A stretch of 64,000 bases of DNA, taken from assembly GCA_027923505.1 (NCBI GenBank), contig BROI01000007.1:744001-808000 (forward strand), read 5' to 3'. Within the stretch, counting starts at the first letter, position 1. Every line of letters begins with the position of its first letter. A program made the position numbers and the translations under genes. The notes under the pieces are model-generated. The model made no database searches and was not told where the DNA came from. It worked only from the letters and a program-made list of their open reading frames with translations. Shown piece by piece: positions 25,630 to 34,875 of this stretch. This stretch comes from Mayamaea pseudoterrestris (lineage: Eukaryota > Bacillariophyta > Bacillariophyceae > Sellaphorales > Sellaphoraceae).

Positions 25630-28518
25630 TTAATGCTTTTGATATGAAGGAAGAGTCGTCTCTGTCAGCTGAACAGTGTCGCCCGATGTCTCGCGATCAG
25701 ACGACCGACCCTTGCACTTGACGGTGTCTACCAAACGTCCTCTCACAAAATAGGAAATGATAATGCTTGACAAAAGTCCAACCATCAAGGCCACCAAGGT
25801 TACTGGAGGAATTTCTCCGTCGCCGAATCCGTTTCCAAAGACGGCTTGGAATCCGCCCAATGCGCTACCGTTCCGTTCGCCCAACTCAAAGACGTTGCGG
25901 CAGTACGATGTCATTTGCCAGCACTCCTCCGTTCCGCTCTGCATCACGTTCCATGCGACCGACTCCAAGCAGTTTACATAAGTCCATCCCCACCCGTCTT
26001 TGCCCAGGTCCATTGACATAGAAGTGTGCGAAACTGCAGTTGAACACTCGGCCATGCACTCACTTCTAGTCTTAAAGCCAAACTGGCTCGCACAACCAGT
26101 GTGCATCCAAACATCACAGGCAGCTTCGCAAGCCCCAAAGTACTCAAGTTCGGGATGCTTCGATGATAATGGAGCACATAGCTCGCTCTTAGGATTGACG
26201 CGACAATCAGTGTCAGCTCCAACCCCAACCCAACCCGTCATTGTTGGATCAATGATATAGTGCTTTTCGTCGTTCGGTCCAACAAACTTTAGCTCATCAA
26301 GCGGCACCGTTTGGTTGATCGTCATAGACTCTCCAGGCTTCAAAAATATCTTTTCGAACGCGCGCAAGCGCTTGTACTCTGGCGTCGTTGACCGAAAGTC
26401 GTCAAAGGTGAAAAATAGAACAGCTTCGGCTCCAGCAACGTTTCCGGTATTTTCAACGACAACAGAAAGATGCAAATCCTCGTCAATTCCGCCTGATGCC
26501 ATCAACTTTGAGTACGCAAACGTTGTGTAGGAAAGCCCATGCCCAAACGGCCACTGCACCTCGCATGGCACAAAATCCCAGTGTGGTAGGGCCCCGACAC
26601 CTTTATTGCAAAGGTCTGAGACGGAACGAAAGTATGGCGCGCCTCCTCCGTCTTCGTAAAGCGGATATGTTATCGGAAGTCGGCCACTTGGATTGACGCG
26701 GCCAGAGATAATGTCAGCAATCGCCGTTCCGGCGCTGGGACCAGGAAGAAACGCCATGATGACAGCATCAGAATGCTCCACCATGTCTTTCAAAAGACGA
26801 GGACGGCCACCGAAGTAAACGAGAACAATCTTTGTTGAGGACGGGGCACTCTCCCGTAGCTCCCTCACAAGCTTATACTGGCCTTCCGGAAGGCTCAAAT
26901 CACGAATATCACCAGGTTTTTCCACGGACGATTCCTCGCCAACGCAAACCACAATGACATCTACGTCTGACGCAACAGACGCAGCTCGCTGAATAGACTT
27001 GTGAACTATGTCAACGCCAAGTGGCGTGTCAGACAAGTCAATGTCGCCATTCAAAGTCAGCGTTTCATCGCATTCACCGCCGAGAATGCCTGTTCCGCAG
27101 TTAAACGAAGCGTCATACGCATCCGATTCCTTCGCCAATGCTTCCCACACGGATTCGCCATACGTAAACCATTCGCTATCGTTTGCCGCACCCTGCCATC
27201 TTCCAGTCCAACTACCAGTCTGGTAAATCAACGAATTCGCCGTCGGACCAGTCACAAGAAGCTTGCGACGAGACTTTGTTGACAGCGGCAAAAGATCCTT
27301 CTTGTTCTTGGTCAAAACAATCGATTGATGAACCATGTCCAGCACACTCTTCTCATCTGAACCAACCAATGCCAAATTTGGATCATCCAAAGTAAGCTCC
27401 TCGTCAAACATGCCAATCTTATCCTTCAATGTCAGCACTCGCAGCGCACTCTCATCAAGTCGCTTCATGTCCAGCCGCTTCTCATCCATTCCATGTTCAA
27501 TCGACGCGGCAAACTCTTCAAATTCCAACGGAATCATGCTCATATCGACCGATCCGTGTCGAAGACTGGTAATGATAGCGTCTTGATACGATGCCGTGTT
27601 CTTGTGCCATTGATGCAAGTTCCGCATCTCCTCCGAGTCTGACACAACGACTCCGTCAAACCCCAGTCGCTGCCGCAGCAAGTAGTTTAATGACTCTCGA
27701 TTGGCCACGTTTGGCACGCCATCATACTCCGTGTAACTTTCCATGACAGTGAAGGCCGTCAAATTCTTCCACGGCAAGACAAAGTACTGATACAAGTGCC
27801 GCGTCGGAATCCAGCTTGGCGCTCGATCATGTCCATCGCGCGGCATGCTGTAACCGATAAAGTGCTTGGCGCACGCCGCCGCGCCACTGGGACGAGCATC
27901 TGCATTGTCGTCTCGCTGCTGAATGCCGTTCACCATGGCGCGCGCCATGTTTCCCACGAGCAGCGGATCCTCGCCAAAGGTTTCAAAGACGCGACTCCAC
28001 TTTGGCTCGAGCGCCAGGCCCAGCAGCGGACTGAACAACCAGTTAACGCCCGCCGCTCGCGTGTCGCGCGACGCCAACTTGCCGGACTCGAACGAGACTG
28101 TAGCGTTGAAGGAGCAGGCAACGTTGAGTGGCTGCGGCGTCAAGGTCGCGCCGTGGACAAAGTTGGCGCCGTGGACGCTGTCGAGTCCCCAAATCACGGG
28201 CGGGCGATGGTGCGATTGCGCCGTGGATTGAATCGCCACCGCAATCTTGCGAAAGTCCAGGGCGGAGAGGGAGTGCGGCTGAAAGGTATTAAAGACGGAT
28301 CCGACGCCTCGCTCTCCGATGTAGTAGTCGAGCGCAGTCTCATTCACTGCAACCTTGCCGTGACTGTCGAGCTGCAGGAGCTTTAAAATATCAATCTGCG
28401 CAAGCTGGCCAATCTTGTCGTCGACGGACATGGAGTCAACGAGCGATGAAAGCTTGGAGGAAGCCTTCAGTTGGCGCTTGCCATGGGAATCATGAGCTTG
28501 ATGGCTGGTCCGGAGCAT
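25630..28518 (-). CDS. GH3 beta-glucosidase-like protein with Cys-rich region and C-terminal membrane anchor
   Basis: This 962-residue protein belongs to glycoside hydrolase family 3. The N-terminal TIM-barrel-like domain has MSVDDKIGQLAQID, GLDSVHGANF, RVFETFGEDP, AKHFIGY (217-223) and the nucleophile region GVVVSDSEEM with Asp294. The alpha/beta sandwich (VVCVGEESSVEKPGDIRDL) and fibronectin-like FN3 domain (GHGLSYTTFAYSKL) follow. An added Cys-rich module lies after about residue 790, and then one membrane helix (VTLVALMVGLLSSIIISYFV) and a short cytosolic tail. GH3 enzymes remove beta-linked glucose, for example from chrysolaminarin fragments. No signal peptide is visible at the ATG at 28518, and an in-frame TAG lies about 36 nt upstream, so a first exon with the signal may be missing. 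Confidence 0.9.
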   Translation of the reverse strand: MLRTSHQAHDSHGKRQLKASSKLSSLVDSMSVDDKIGQLAQIDILKLLQLDSHGKVAVNETALDYYIGERGVGSVFNTFQPHSLSALDFRKIAVAIQSTAQSHHRPPVIWGLDSVHGANFVHGATLTPQPLNVACSFNATVSFESGKLASRDTRAAGVNWLFSPLLGLALEPKWSRVFETFGEDPLLVGNMARAMVNGIQQRDDNADARPSGAAACAKHFIGYSMPRDGHDRAPSWIPTRHLYQYFVLPWKNLTAFTVMESYTEYDGVPNVANRESLNYLLRQRLGFDGVVVSDSEEMRNLHQWHKNTASYQDAIITSLRHGSVDMSMIPLEFEEFAASIEHGMDEKRLDMKRLDESALRVLTLKDKIGMFDEELTLDDPNLALVGSDEKSVLDMVHQSIVLTKNKKDLLPLSTKSRRKLLVTGPTANSLIYQTGSWTGRWQGAANDSEWFTYGESVWEALAKESDAYDASFNCGTGILGGECDETLTLNGDIDLSDTPLGVDIVHKSIQRAASVASDVDVIVVCVGEESSVEKPGDIRDLSLPEGQYKLVRELRESAPSSTKIVLVYFGGRPRLLKDMVEHSDAVIMAFLPGPSAGTAIADIISGRVNPSGRLPITYPLYEDGGGAPYFRSVSDLCNKGVGALPHWDFVPCEVQWPFGHGLSYTTFAYSKLMASGGIDEDLHLSVVVENTGNVAGAEAVLFFTFDDFRSTTPEYKRLRAFEKIFLKPGESMTINQTVPLDELKFVGPNDEKHYIIDPTMTGWVGVGADTDCRVNPKSELCAPLSSKHPELEYFGACEAACDVWMHTGCASQFGFKTRSECMAECSTAVSHTSMSMDLGKDGWGWTYVNCLESVAWNVMQSGTEECWQMTSYCRNVFELGERNGSALGGFQAVFGNGFGDGEIPPVTLVALMVGLLSSIIISYFVRGRLVDTVKCKGRSSDRETSGDTVQLTETTLPSYQKH

Positions 28519-29835
28519 GGTGAATGTGATCGTTGCGTTTCCTTCCTTCTATTCTATGCAATTGTTTCAGCCTTATGCGATGTAAAGTCTAGTGGCACAT
28601 TCCATCGAATGAAACAGCCGCTCGACCCAGAACCTACATGCTTCCAATAAATCGGAGATGCTCTTTCCAACTTCACGAGAGGCTCGCACGATTGGTCGGA
28701 GTCAAAAAAAAACAAGCCGGTGGTTCACGCACATGACAATGAGCTTTGCCTTCCGCTTCCCATGTGACGCGTATCAATGACGAGACTGACTGTTTTATAT
28801 ACTAGTGCGATTAACTTTCTATTGGCAGTCTATCTATCCCAATATGCTTCAAGACGTGCATGCGCATTGTGGATGTGATGGAGTGAGCAAAAATTAAATA
28901 ATGAGTCTTGCGCCAGCCGCGACTGGATTTTGGGTTAGCTATGGCTGGTTTCATGGTTGACGTCACTTTCGTGGGTCGCGGTACATTTTCTACGTTTGTA
29001 CATTAACACGCATAGTAAAAAATATCAATCAGACATTTCTTGCCTGTTTCTTTCCGCGATAAACGCGTCCCACCATGGCGATTCCGACCGACCTTATTCA
29101 ACGCATTACTGGAAGAAAAGTCATTTCTCTTGCATGTAATCTATGGCTAATCGCCTCATTAGTGATAATGATGTGGAAACGGCAATCAATGGCTTGATTT
29201 TACAAAATTAGGGATGTCGTACACAACTGGTAGTCGCATCACTGCTCAGATGTATCGCCACACAAACGTTTATATGCAGCTCCACGGTCTTGTTTTTTAT
29301 CAGTTCTTCAATTAAAGTATAAGACATCATTTATTAAAGCTTTAGTTCCATGTAGGCTTACTCTTTCCTTAGTTTCACTCCATTTTGTCCGCTGCCTGTG
29401 AGAGGCTGCGAATTCTATCAACAATTTGACACTCTTGGAGCACTTTAATACTAGCGTCTTCTCTACTGGACCTTCTTTGTAGTATAAGGAAGTGTTTCCC
29501 TGCTCGGCGCTAGTATTCATGCTGTCTACAGTCTGTGATGAGCCATGGTGAATCGGCCTCGATGTTGTCGCGACAAAAAAGTGATGCACTAGGGTTATGG
29601 CTAATTGTTTGTACCAGCTCTACGTATTGGCTACGAAAAGTTTGATTTCGGTGAAACCAGCCATACCTACACTGGCTGCATTGGAACGATGCCAGCAACT
29701 CTACATTTAAACTCAAGTCAAGGTAAAAGAAGAAGTTTGTATTTACATTTTATAATTGTAGCAGGGTGCAACGTTTGTGAGAATATGTACTAACTGAAAA
29801 ACTGTCGCGCTAGGCAGCTCGACCGCAACGAGGAG
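28519..29835. other. Intergenic region, 1.3 kb, with one weak ORF
   Basis: This is upstream of the GH3 gene and downstream of ankyrin paralogue 2. A 70-codon minus-strand frame from the ATG at 29520 to 29308 is moderately protein-like (LYYKEGPVEKTLVLKC) but unsupported. A TGACGTCA palindrome at 28958-28965 lies 440 bp upstream of the GH3 ATG. No RNA gene was recognised. Confidence 0.35.
28958..28965. promoter_or_regulatory. TGACGTCA (CRE-type) palindrome
   Basis: Perfect 8-bp bZIP palindrome in the upstream region of the GH3 gene. Only three occur in the window that I could find, all intergenic. Confidence 0.3.
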
Positions 29836-31188
29836 CTAACCGACACGCCGTTGGTGAACGTTGGCGTAGATTTCTTGCATTTCGGAGCTTGACAGCGAGT
29901 CTTCATCCTCGTCACTCCAAGAATCGGAAAAGTCTTCGTCGTCCTCACTGCCCATGGAGTCGTTTTCGTCGTCATCACCAACTTGATGCTCGGACGCAGA
30001 CTCGCGCTTGGACGAGCCTTCCGACGATGAACTCTCGCGAAACGAGCAACTTGACGATCCCGTCACAACCATTAACCCTTGATCGGGAGACATTTGACCC
30101 GACGCCACCAAACTCGCCATTTCGCAAGTGACTTCCGGCACCCGCGGCGGAACCACGCGGCGCGAGTGTGGCGCTTCCAGCGTCACGGGCGGTGCACTCT
30201 GCGGCGCCGGCGCAGCGCCGCGGTGCGGCCAGTAAACGTCCTTGACGCTATCCAGAAAGTGTATCCACTTGGCGTGATCCTTCTTTGGCACATAGACCAG
30301 CGGCAGCGATCCCCTTAAGTCGGACATGCTCACCAGTCGCACATCCAAGTCGAGCAAAACACGGACAACGTCAAAGGCAGTCTCCGACGCCCAGCACGCG
30401 TCGTGAAGCGGCGTGCGACCAAAGTCGTCGCAAACGTGCACGCCAGCGCCCGCCTGCAGCATGACCTTGAGCATGTCAATGCGACCCCGCCGACACACCA
30501 TGTGCAGCAAGCTTTCGGCAAACTGGTTGCAGGGATTGGGTGCCACGAGACCGGACAGCATGACGTTGCGAAAGGTTTCCAAGTCGTTGGAGCGGACCAA
30601 GTTAATCATGTACATGTGGTAGCTGGCCTGCTGTAACGCGGTTGGCTTGTGGACGCAAGCTGACTGAAGGGTCGGGTAGGTGGCGGTTGAGTAGCCGCGT
30701 TCCGATAATATGGCATTCAAATACTCCTGCGGCGTGCTGCTAGTTATCACTCTGGTGTTTGCACTTGCTATATTATTTGTAGTCGACGGAAAAGATTCAT
30801 TCATGCTGCAGCCTTCCAGTGCGACTTGTAGTTGTCGCGTCTTGATGGAGGCCGTGGCAGCATCGGCAGCCGTCAAGGTGACGACGCGGGGAATGCTCCT
30901 CTTTGGTGTTTGCTGAATTCCAGGAAGCAGCAGTGGCGGTTGCTGCTGCTTGTACTTGTTGGTAGGTCGCTTCTTGTGATGCGGAACATTGCCCTTGTAG
31001 TGCGGCGTGAGTGATTTAGCGACTAGTTCGGGACAGACTGTGAGTTGCTGATCACTGTTTGCCTGCAGGTACAAGGCCTGCAAGGCGGGAGGTATCCGCG
31101 GCGAAACTGGATGTGAATCCGCAAGAGCAGCAGTTGCGGGGCTCATGGAGGAAAGTGTTGGACAGGATGACGTGCGTGTGGACAACAT
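29836..31188 (-). CDS. Ankyrin-repeat protein with acidic tail, paralogue 2
   Basis: This 450-residue protein is a paralogue of the 23939-25231 gene. It shares the linker LNAILSERGYSTATYPTL, three to four ankyrin repeats including FAESLLHMVCRRGRIDMLKVML and CDDFGRTPLHDACW, a following block with VYWP, and a Ser/Asp/Glu-rich acidic tail (DDDENDSMGSEDDED). The N-terminal 130 residues are disordered and differ from paralogue 1. The two are separated by the GH3 gene, so a local duplication followed by divergence is the simplest reading. A scaffold or binding role is likely. The ATG at 31188 is the start. Confidence 0.82.
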   Translation of the reverse strand: MLSTRTSSCPTLSSMSPATAALADSHPVSPRIPPALQALYLQANSDQQLTVCPELVAKSLTPHYKGNVPHHKKRPTNKYKQQQPPLLLPGIQQTPKRSIPRVVTLTAADAATASIKTRQLQVALEGCSMNESFPSTTNNIASANTRVITSSTPQEYLNAILSERGYSTATYPTLQSACVHKPTALQQASYHMYMINLVRSNDLETFRNVMLSGLVAPNPCNQFAESLLHMVCRRGRIDMLKVMLQAGAGVHVCDDFGRTPLHDACWASETAFDVVRVLLDLDVRLVSMSDLRGSLPLVYVPKKDHAKWIHFLDSVKDVYWPHRGAAPAPQSAPPVTLEAPHSRRVVPPRVPEVTCEMASLVASGQMSPDQGLMVVTGSSSCSFRESSSSEGSSKRESASEHQVGDDDENDSMGSEDDEDFSDSWSDEDEDSLSSSEMQEIYANVHQRRVG

Positions 31189-32096
31189 TGTTGGCGTGTG
31201 TATTGCTTTCTGCGTTGTTTTGATCGATACCCAAGAAACGATCTAACAACGGCGACAGCTTTGCTATGATGCTTTGCCTTCCGAGTACGTTGAGAACAAG
31301 GTCAGTGAAGAGAAGCAAGAGTTTGCTTTGCTCGATTCATGTGAATGTGATTTACTGCAGCAGTACATCAGAACTTTGGCTCGTTGTTGGACGGAAGCGC
31401 CAACGTTTCTCTGCTTGCCTTGGTGGCGATCTGGCGTGCGTAGTCGTGGGCTGCATGGAAGCGCTGCAGCGTTGCTTGGATTGGTTCCAACGGCACCACA
31501 TCAGCACCATGGCAGCTGCTCGGGGTGCTGACGTGCGCCTATTCGAGACCGTGGTGCAAGCGGGAAGATTGCTTCAAAACGCTCTACGATGGGTCAAACA
31601 TGACCTCGAATGTCGAACACGTCAGTCAAGAAGGATCATAGTGACGACCGATGTTTATGCCCTTACATTGACGTGGTCGTATTCATTGCACAATTTCTCC
31701 TGTCAAGGTCATGCCGGAGTCATTCTATTTTGTCTCTGGTATCGAAAGTAGTCTGACAAGATTGAAGCAGAAGGTCTGAGACACTTCTGAGGTTTGAACG
31801 GCATTGGATAAGCCAATCATGGGGCGTCTTGGTAGATACGACATCTGCTAAATCGTGTGACGTTCTCACTGTCGAAACTTCTTGCTGGTCACACTTCGTG
31901 GCGTGCGCGCAAAGTTTGTCATAGGGTTACTAAGTCAGAACCGGTGCGATGCGTGACATTTTCATTCACACTCGCATGGATGCGAGGCCTTTCACTCGCA
32001 AAAGCACGCCGTCATGCCTCCTTTTCCTTTCCTGTTGAGCCAATTTAGTTTGGCTAGACTTTTATACAACAACGATAACTAATTAACGACTTCACA
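31189..32096. other. Divergent intergenic region, 0.9 kb, with one weak ORF
   Basis: The region separates the ankyrin gene (minus) from the MFS gene (plus). A 98-codon plus-strand frame from the ATG at 31455 to 31751 (MEALQRCLDWFQRHH, later RLLQNALRWVKHDL) looks partly protein-like, but the adjoining sequence switches frame and no splice model is convincing. It could be a small gene with introns or chance. Confidence 0.3.
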
Positions 32097-33728
32097 ATGT
32101 CGGCGACAAGTGCGCAGGAGGAGAATGTCATCTTTGCACAAGTCAAGCTCTCCAAGGTTCTCCATTGCACCTCATCCATTTCCATTCTCGACCATGAAAG
32201 CATCGGCCACAAGCGACGGCCGCGGCAACGACCCAACAATGCATCAACCAATCAGCAATTTACATCTTACAATGGTCAAAGCACTAATGGGACGGAGCAA
32301 TCATCGTATGGAAAGCATCCGCTCAACGACAATGTACATACTACCATGAAACGTCGTCGAAAGCCATTCAAGCGGAGTCTCTTTTTCCATTCCATCAAAT
32401 TCATTCCTCCCACCAAGTCGCTTGTCATTCTAGTCTTTATTGACATGTTCGCAGTATCACTCGTCGTTCCGCTACTCTTTCAATACTACAAGGCCGCTGG
32501 CATTCAGCGCGCCGATCAGCGCGAGTGGCTGGGAAGTTTGTTTTCGACGAGTCAAATCGTGGGAGGCTTGTCCATTGGTTTTTTAGCCGACGCCAAGATT
32601 TTGACAAGACGCACCATTTTGTTTTTCAGTTTTGGAGGTTCCGCACTGTCGTATGCATTGATTGTCTACGGCGGATTGACTGCCTTGGTCTTGTCGCGCA
32701 TGACGGTGGGTCTCGTCAAGCAAACCATGACGGTGGCGCGCGCCATCTTGACCAAGAGCACCTCCAAGTACGATCGATCCATGCACATGGGACGACTCAC
32801 GGCGGCGTCCACCGTGGCGTGGATCGTTGGACCGTCCGTCGGAGCGCTCTTGTTCAAGTATGTGGATGTCAGGGCGCCGGCGTTGGTGGCGTGTGCGCTC
32901 TTTTGCGTCAATCTGCTGCTGGCGGCGGCGCTGCTTCGACCGGATCATGAGCTTGACGAAAGCATGTCGGAAAACGACAATGACGACGTTGAGAGCGATG
33001 ACAGCAGTAACAATGGCGCGTTGAATGACACGACAATGAAACAGCGAGGCATCCTCAAAATTTTCTCCAATTTACAGCAATGCTTCACGTCCAAGCACCT
33101 AGCGTCTGCTGTTTTGGCCACCTTGTTATTGACGTTGGTCACCAAGGCGACTAGCTATTCACAGCTTGGATCTTTCTACGAGGAAATGTACGGCCTTGAG
33201 CCTCATCATCGCGGTTACATTTCGTCCTACCAGCAAGCCCTTCAATTTGGCGTTAACGTTTGGCTTGTTACACCCGTCATGAAATTCACAGGTGGCGAAC
33301 GGCGTGCAACCTGCCTGTGTACCGCCATTTTGACCCTTGCTGTGTTCATGGAGAGTCAACGGTCGCTTCCGCTCTTTCTGATTGCACTTTGTCCAATTTT
33401 GTCACTCTGCTTTGCCATTTCCGATTTGAGTTTACAGACGCTCGTGACGCATGTCGCACCAACGCACTCCATATTTTCCGTGTTGGCGGCTCTTGACGTG
33501 TTGCAGAATGCTGTCAGCGTTGGTGTTCCTTTCTATCGAACGATTCTATTCCGCTGGCTGCCTTCGGAACATGCGTTGATGCAGGGGGATCCCGACCCAG
33601 TGTCGTGGATCTATGCGAGCGCGCTGCACTGGTTTGTCGCCGCCATCGTCATGTCGGCACTTTTGCTGCCGTCGCAAAAGCAATCGACCATGGACCACCA
33701 GGATCCAAGCAAGCCCAAGGGAAGGTAG
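32097..33728 (+). CDS. Major facilitator superfamily transporter, MFSD9/TetA-like
   Basis: The 543-residue protein has a hydrophilic N-terminus of about 95 residues and then about 10-12 membrane helices. The MFS motifs are visible: FIDMFAVSLVVPLL in helix 1, SIGFLADAKILTRRTILF for the G-x-x-x-D-R/K-x-G-R/K-like loop 2-3, and SRMTVGLVKQTMTVARAI in helix 4-5. A long acidic cytosolic loop (about 285-325) separates the two six-helix halves. The animal relatives are MFSD9 and MFSD10-type drug-efflux-like carriers; the substrate is unknown. The ATG at 32097 is the first, and Met84 (MKRRRKPFKRSL) is a possible alternative just before the first helix. Confidence 0.82.
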   Translation: MSATSAQEENVIFAQVKLSKVLHCTSSISILDHESIGHKRRPRQRPNNASTNQQFTSYNGQSTNGTEQSSYGKHPLNDNVHTTMKRRRKPFKRSLFFHSIKFIPPTKSLVILVFIDMFAVSLVVPLLFQYYKAAGIQRADQREWLGSLFSTSQIVGGLSIGFLADAKILTRRTILFFSFGGSALSYALIVYGGLTALVLSRMTVGLVKQTMTVARAILTKSTSKYDRSMHMGRLTAASTVAWIVGPSVGALLFKYVDVRAPALVACALFCVNLLLAAALLRPDHELDESMSENDNDDVESDDSSNNGALNDTTMKQRGILKIFSNLQQCFTSKHLASAVLATLLLTLVTKATSYSQLGSFYEEMYGLEPHHRGYISSYQQALQFGVNVWLVTPVMKFTGGERRATCLCTAILTLAVFMESQRSLPLFLIALCPILSLCFAISDLSLQTLVTHVAPTHSIFSVLAALDVLQNAVSVGVPFYRTILFRWLPSEHALMQGDPDPVSWIYASALHWFVAAIVMSALLLPSQKQSTMDHQDPSKPKGR

Positions 33729-34275
33729 TTTACTTAATCAACATGATTGAGGAGAATAGAACAGTCGCTTTACTAAACACTAAGTTATTCGGAATTTTAC
33801 AAGCACAAACTAACAATAGATATACCTGAATTTCTTTTTACAATGAGTCAAGAAACATAATAATGGTTTAAAGACAACAAATGGTGGTCCATTGAACCAA
33901 GTTGGTTTCTACCGGCACTCCTGAGTCCGTATTCCGTATGCTGGTTTGTACTATTCGAGCTCCGACGAAACGAAGAATCAATTTGCAGTCATGGGGTCCG
34001 AGAAGGAGCTTGAGCGAATGTGGATCACGTTGGATTGGCAAGAGAAGAAGATGATCAAGATCGAAGGACTGTTGGATAAGATGCAATCGCACAATTGGAG
34101 CTGTAAAGTATATTCATTAGGCGTGCGACCTGCTGCATCTAGGAATGTATTTGCAGCCGTCGTAGCGATACATTACGTTGCATTACTCCCTACTATATCA
34201 GTCGATTTGTTGCCGTGTCGTGTAGTGTCTACTATGAATATGAACCAATTGCATCGCTTGTTGCGCTATTGTTTT
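33729..34275. other. Intergenic region, 547 bp, with a possible exon
   Basis: A plus-strand stretch from about 33950 to 34130 reads like protein (MGSEKELERMWITLDWQEKK from the ATG at 33991) and follows an acceptor-like TTTGCAG. It has no clean start or end and then overlaps the opposite gene in antisense. It may be an exon fragment or chance. Nothing else is recognised. Confidence 0.25.
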
Positions 34276-34617
34276 TTACTCGCTCGCACCTCTCCCTCCA
34301 TCAATTCCTCCGCCAGCTCCACCTTGCTGCTGATCTTGCTGCTGCTCCAACCTCCTTCGCTCCGCCCAATACTCTTCCAGCGGTTCCTTGAATATATACT
34401 GTCCACTTATCACACCAACCAAGCTGACAAAGGCAATGTTCATCAATGTGGATGGCCCAGTGCGTCGAAAGCCTGGCTTCAATCCAATCACGCGAAGGAA
34501 CATTGAAAATCTTGGATTGCTGCTCATATTGTTCTGATAGAATGCGAGGTTTGATTGGTTACTCTGTCGCTTCAATTGCGATGGAATGCCACCGCTGCGC
34601 AACGAAAATGCTCTCAT
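34276..34617 (-). CDS. Small single-pass membrane protein, possibly mitochondrial
   Basis: The 113-residue protein starts MRAFSLRSGGIPSQLKRQ, Arg-rich and without acidic residues, as in mitochondrial presequences. One hydrophobic helix (MNIAFVSLVGVISGQYIF) is followed by KEPLEEYWAERRRLEQQQ, a charged amphipathic end, and a Gly/Gln-rich tail. The layout is that of small inner-membrane proteins such as respiratory-complex accessory subunits, but I cannot name the family. A TGACGTCA palindrome at 34653-34660 lies 36 bp upstream of the ATG. The importin gene diverges from it. Confidence 0.65.
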   Translation of the reverse strand: MRAFSLRSGGIPSQLKRQSNQSNLAFYQNNMSSNPRFSMFLRVIGLKPGFRRTGPSTLMNIAFVSLVGVISGQYIFKEPLEEYWAERRRLEQQQDQQQGGAGGGIDGGRGASE

Positions 34618-34652
34618 GGTCGTCGCGACGTTTCAAAGGCGCGGCGGGTAGA

Positions 34653-34660
34653 TGACGTCA
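34653..34660. promoter_or_regulatory. TGACGTCA (CRE-type) palindrome in a divergent promoter
   Basis: Perfect bZIP palindrome 36 bp upstream of the small membrane protein ATG (34617, minus) and about 215 bp upstream of the importin ATG (34876). It could serve either gene. Confidence 0.35.
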
Positions 34661-34875
34661 TGTCGTATTCATTCACGCTTTCTTGTCCACAGGTCATGAG
34701 TCACGCTCCTGTCACCACGAAACATCGTCAGACGCATTGCTGCTCGCCACATCGATTCATTGGAACGTTTCCGCTTCATTTTCGTCTCGTCCATTGAGAG
34801 AGTGGAGAATCTTCATCTCTGTCTTGTCTCTTGTTGTATACTCTCTCTAAGAAAAGACTTGATACAGACATCACC

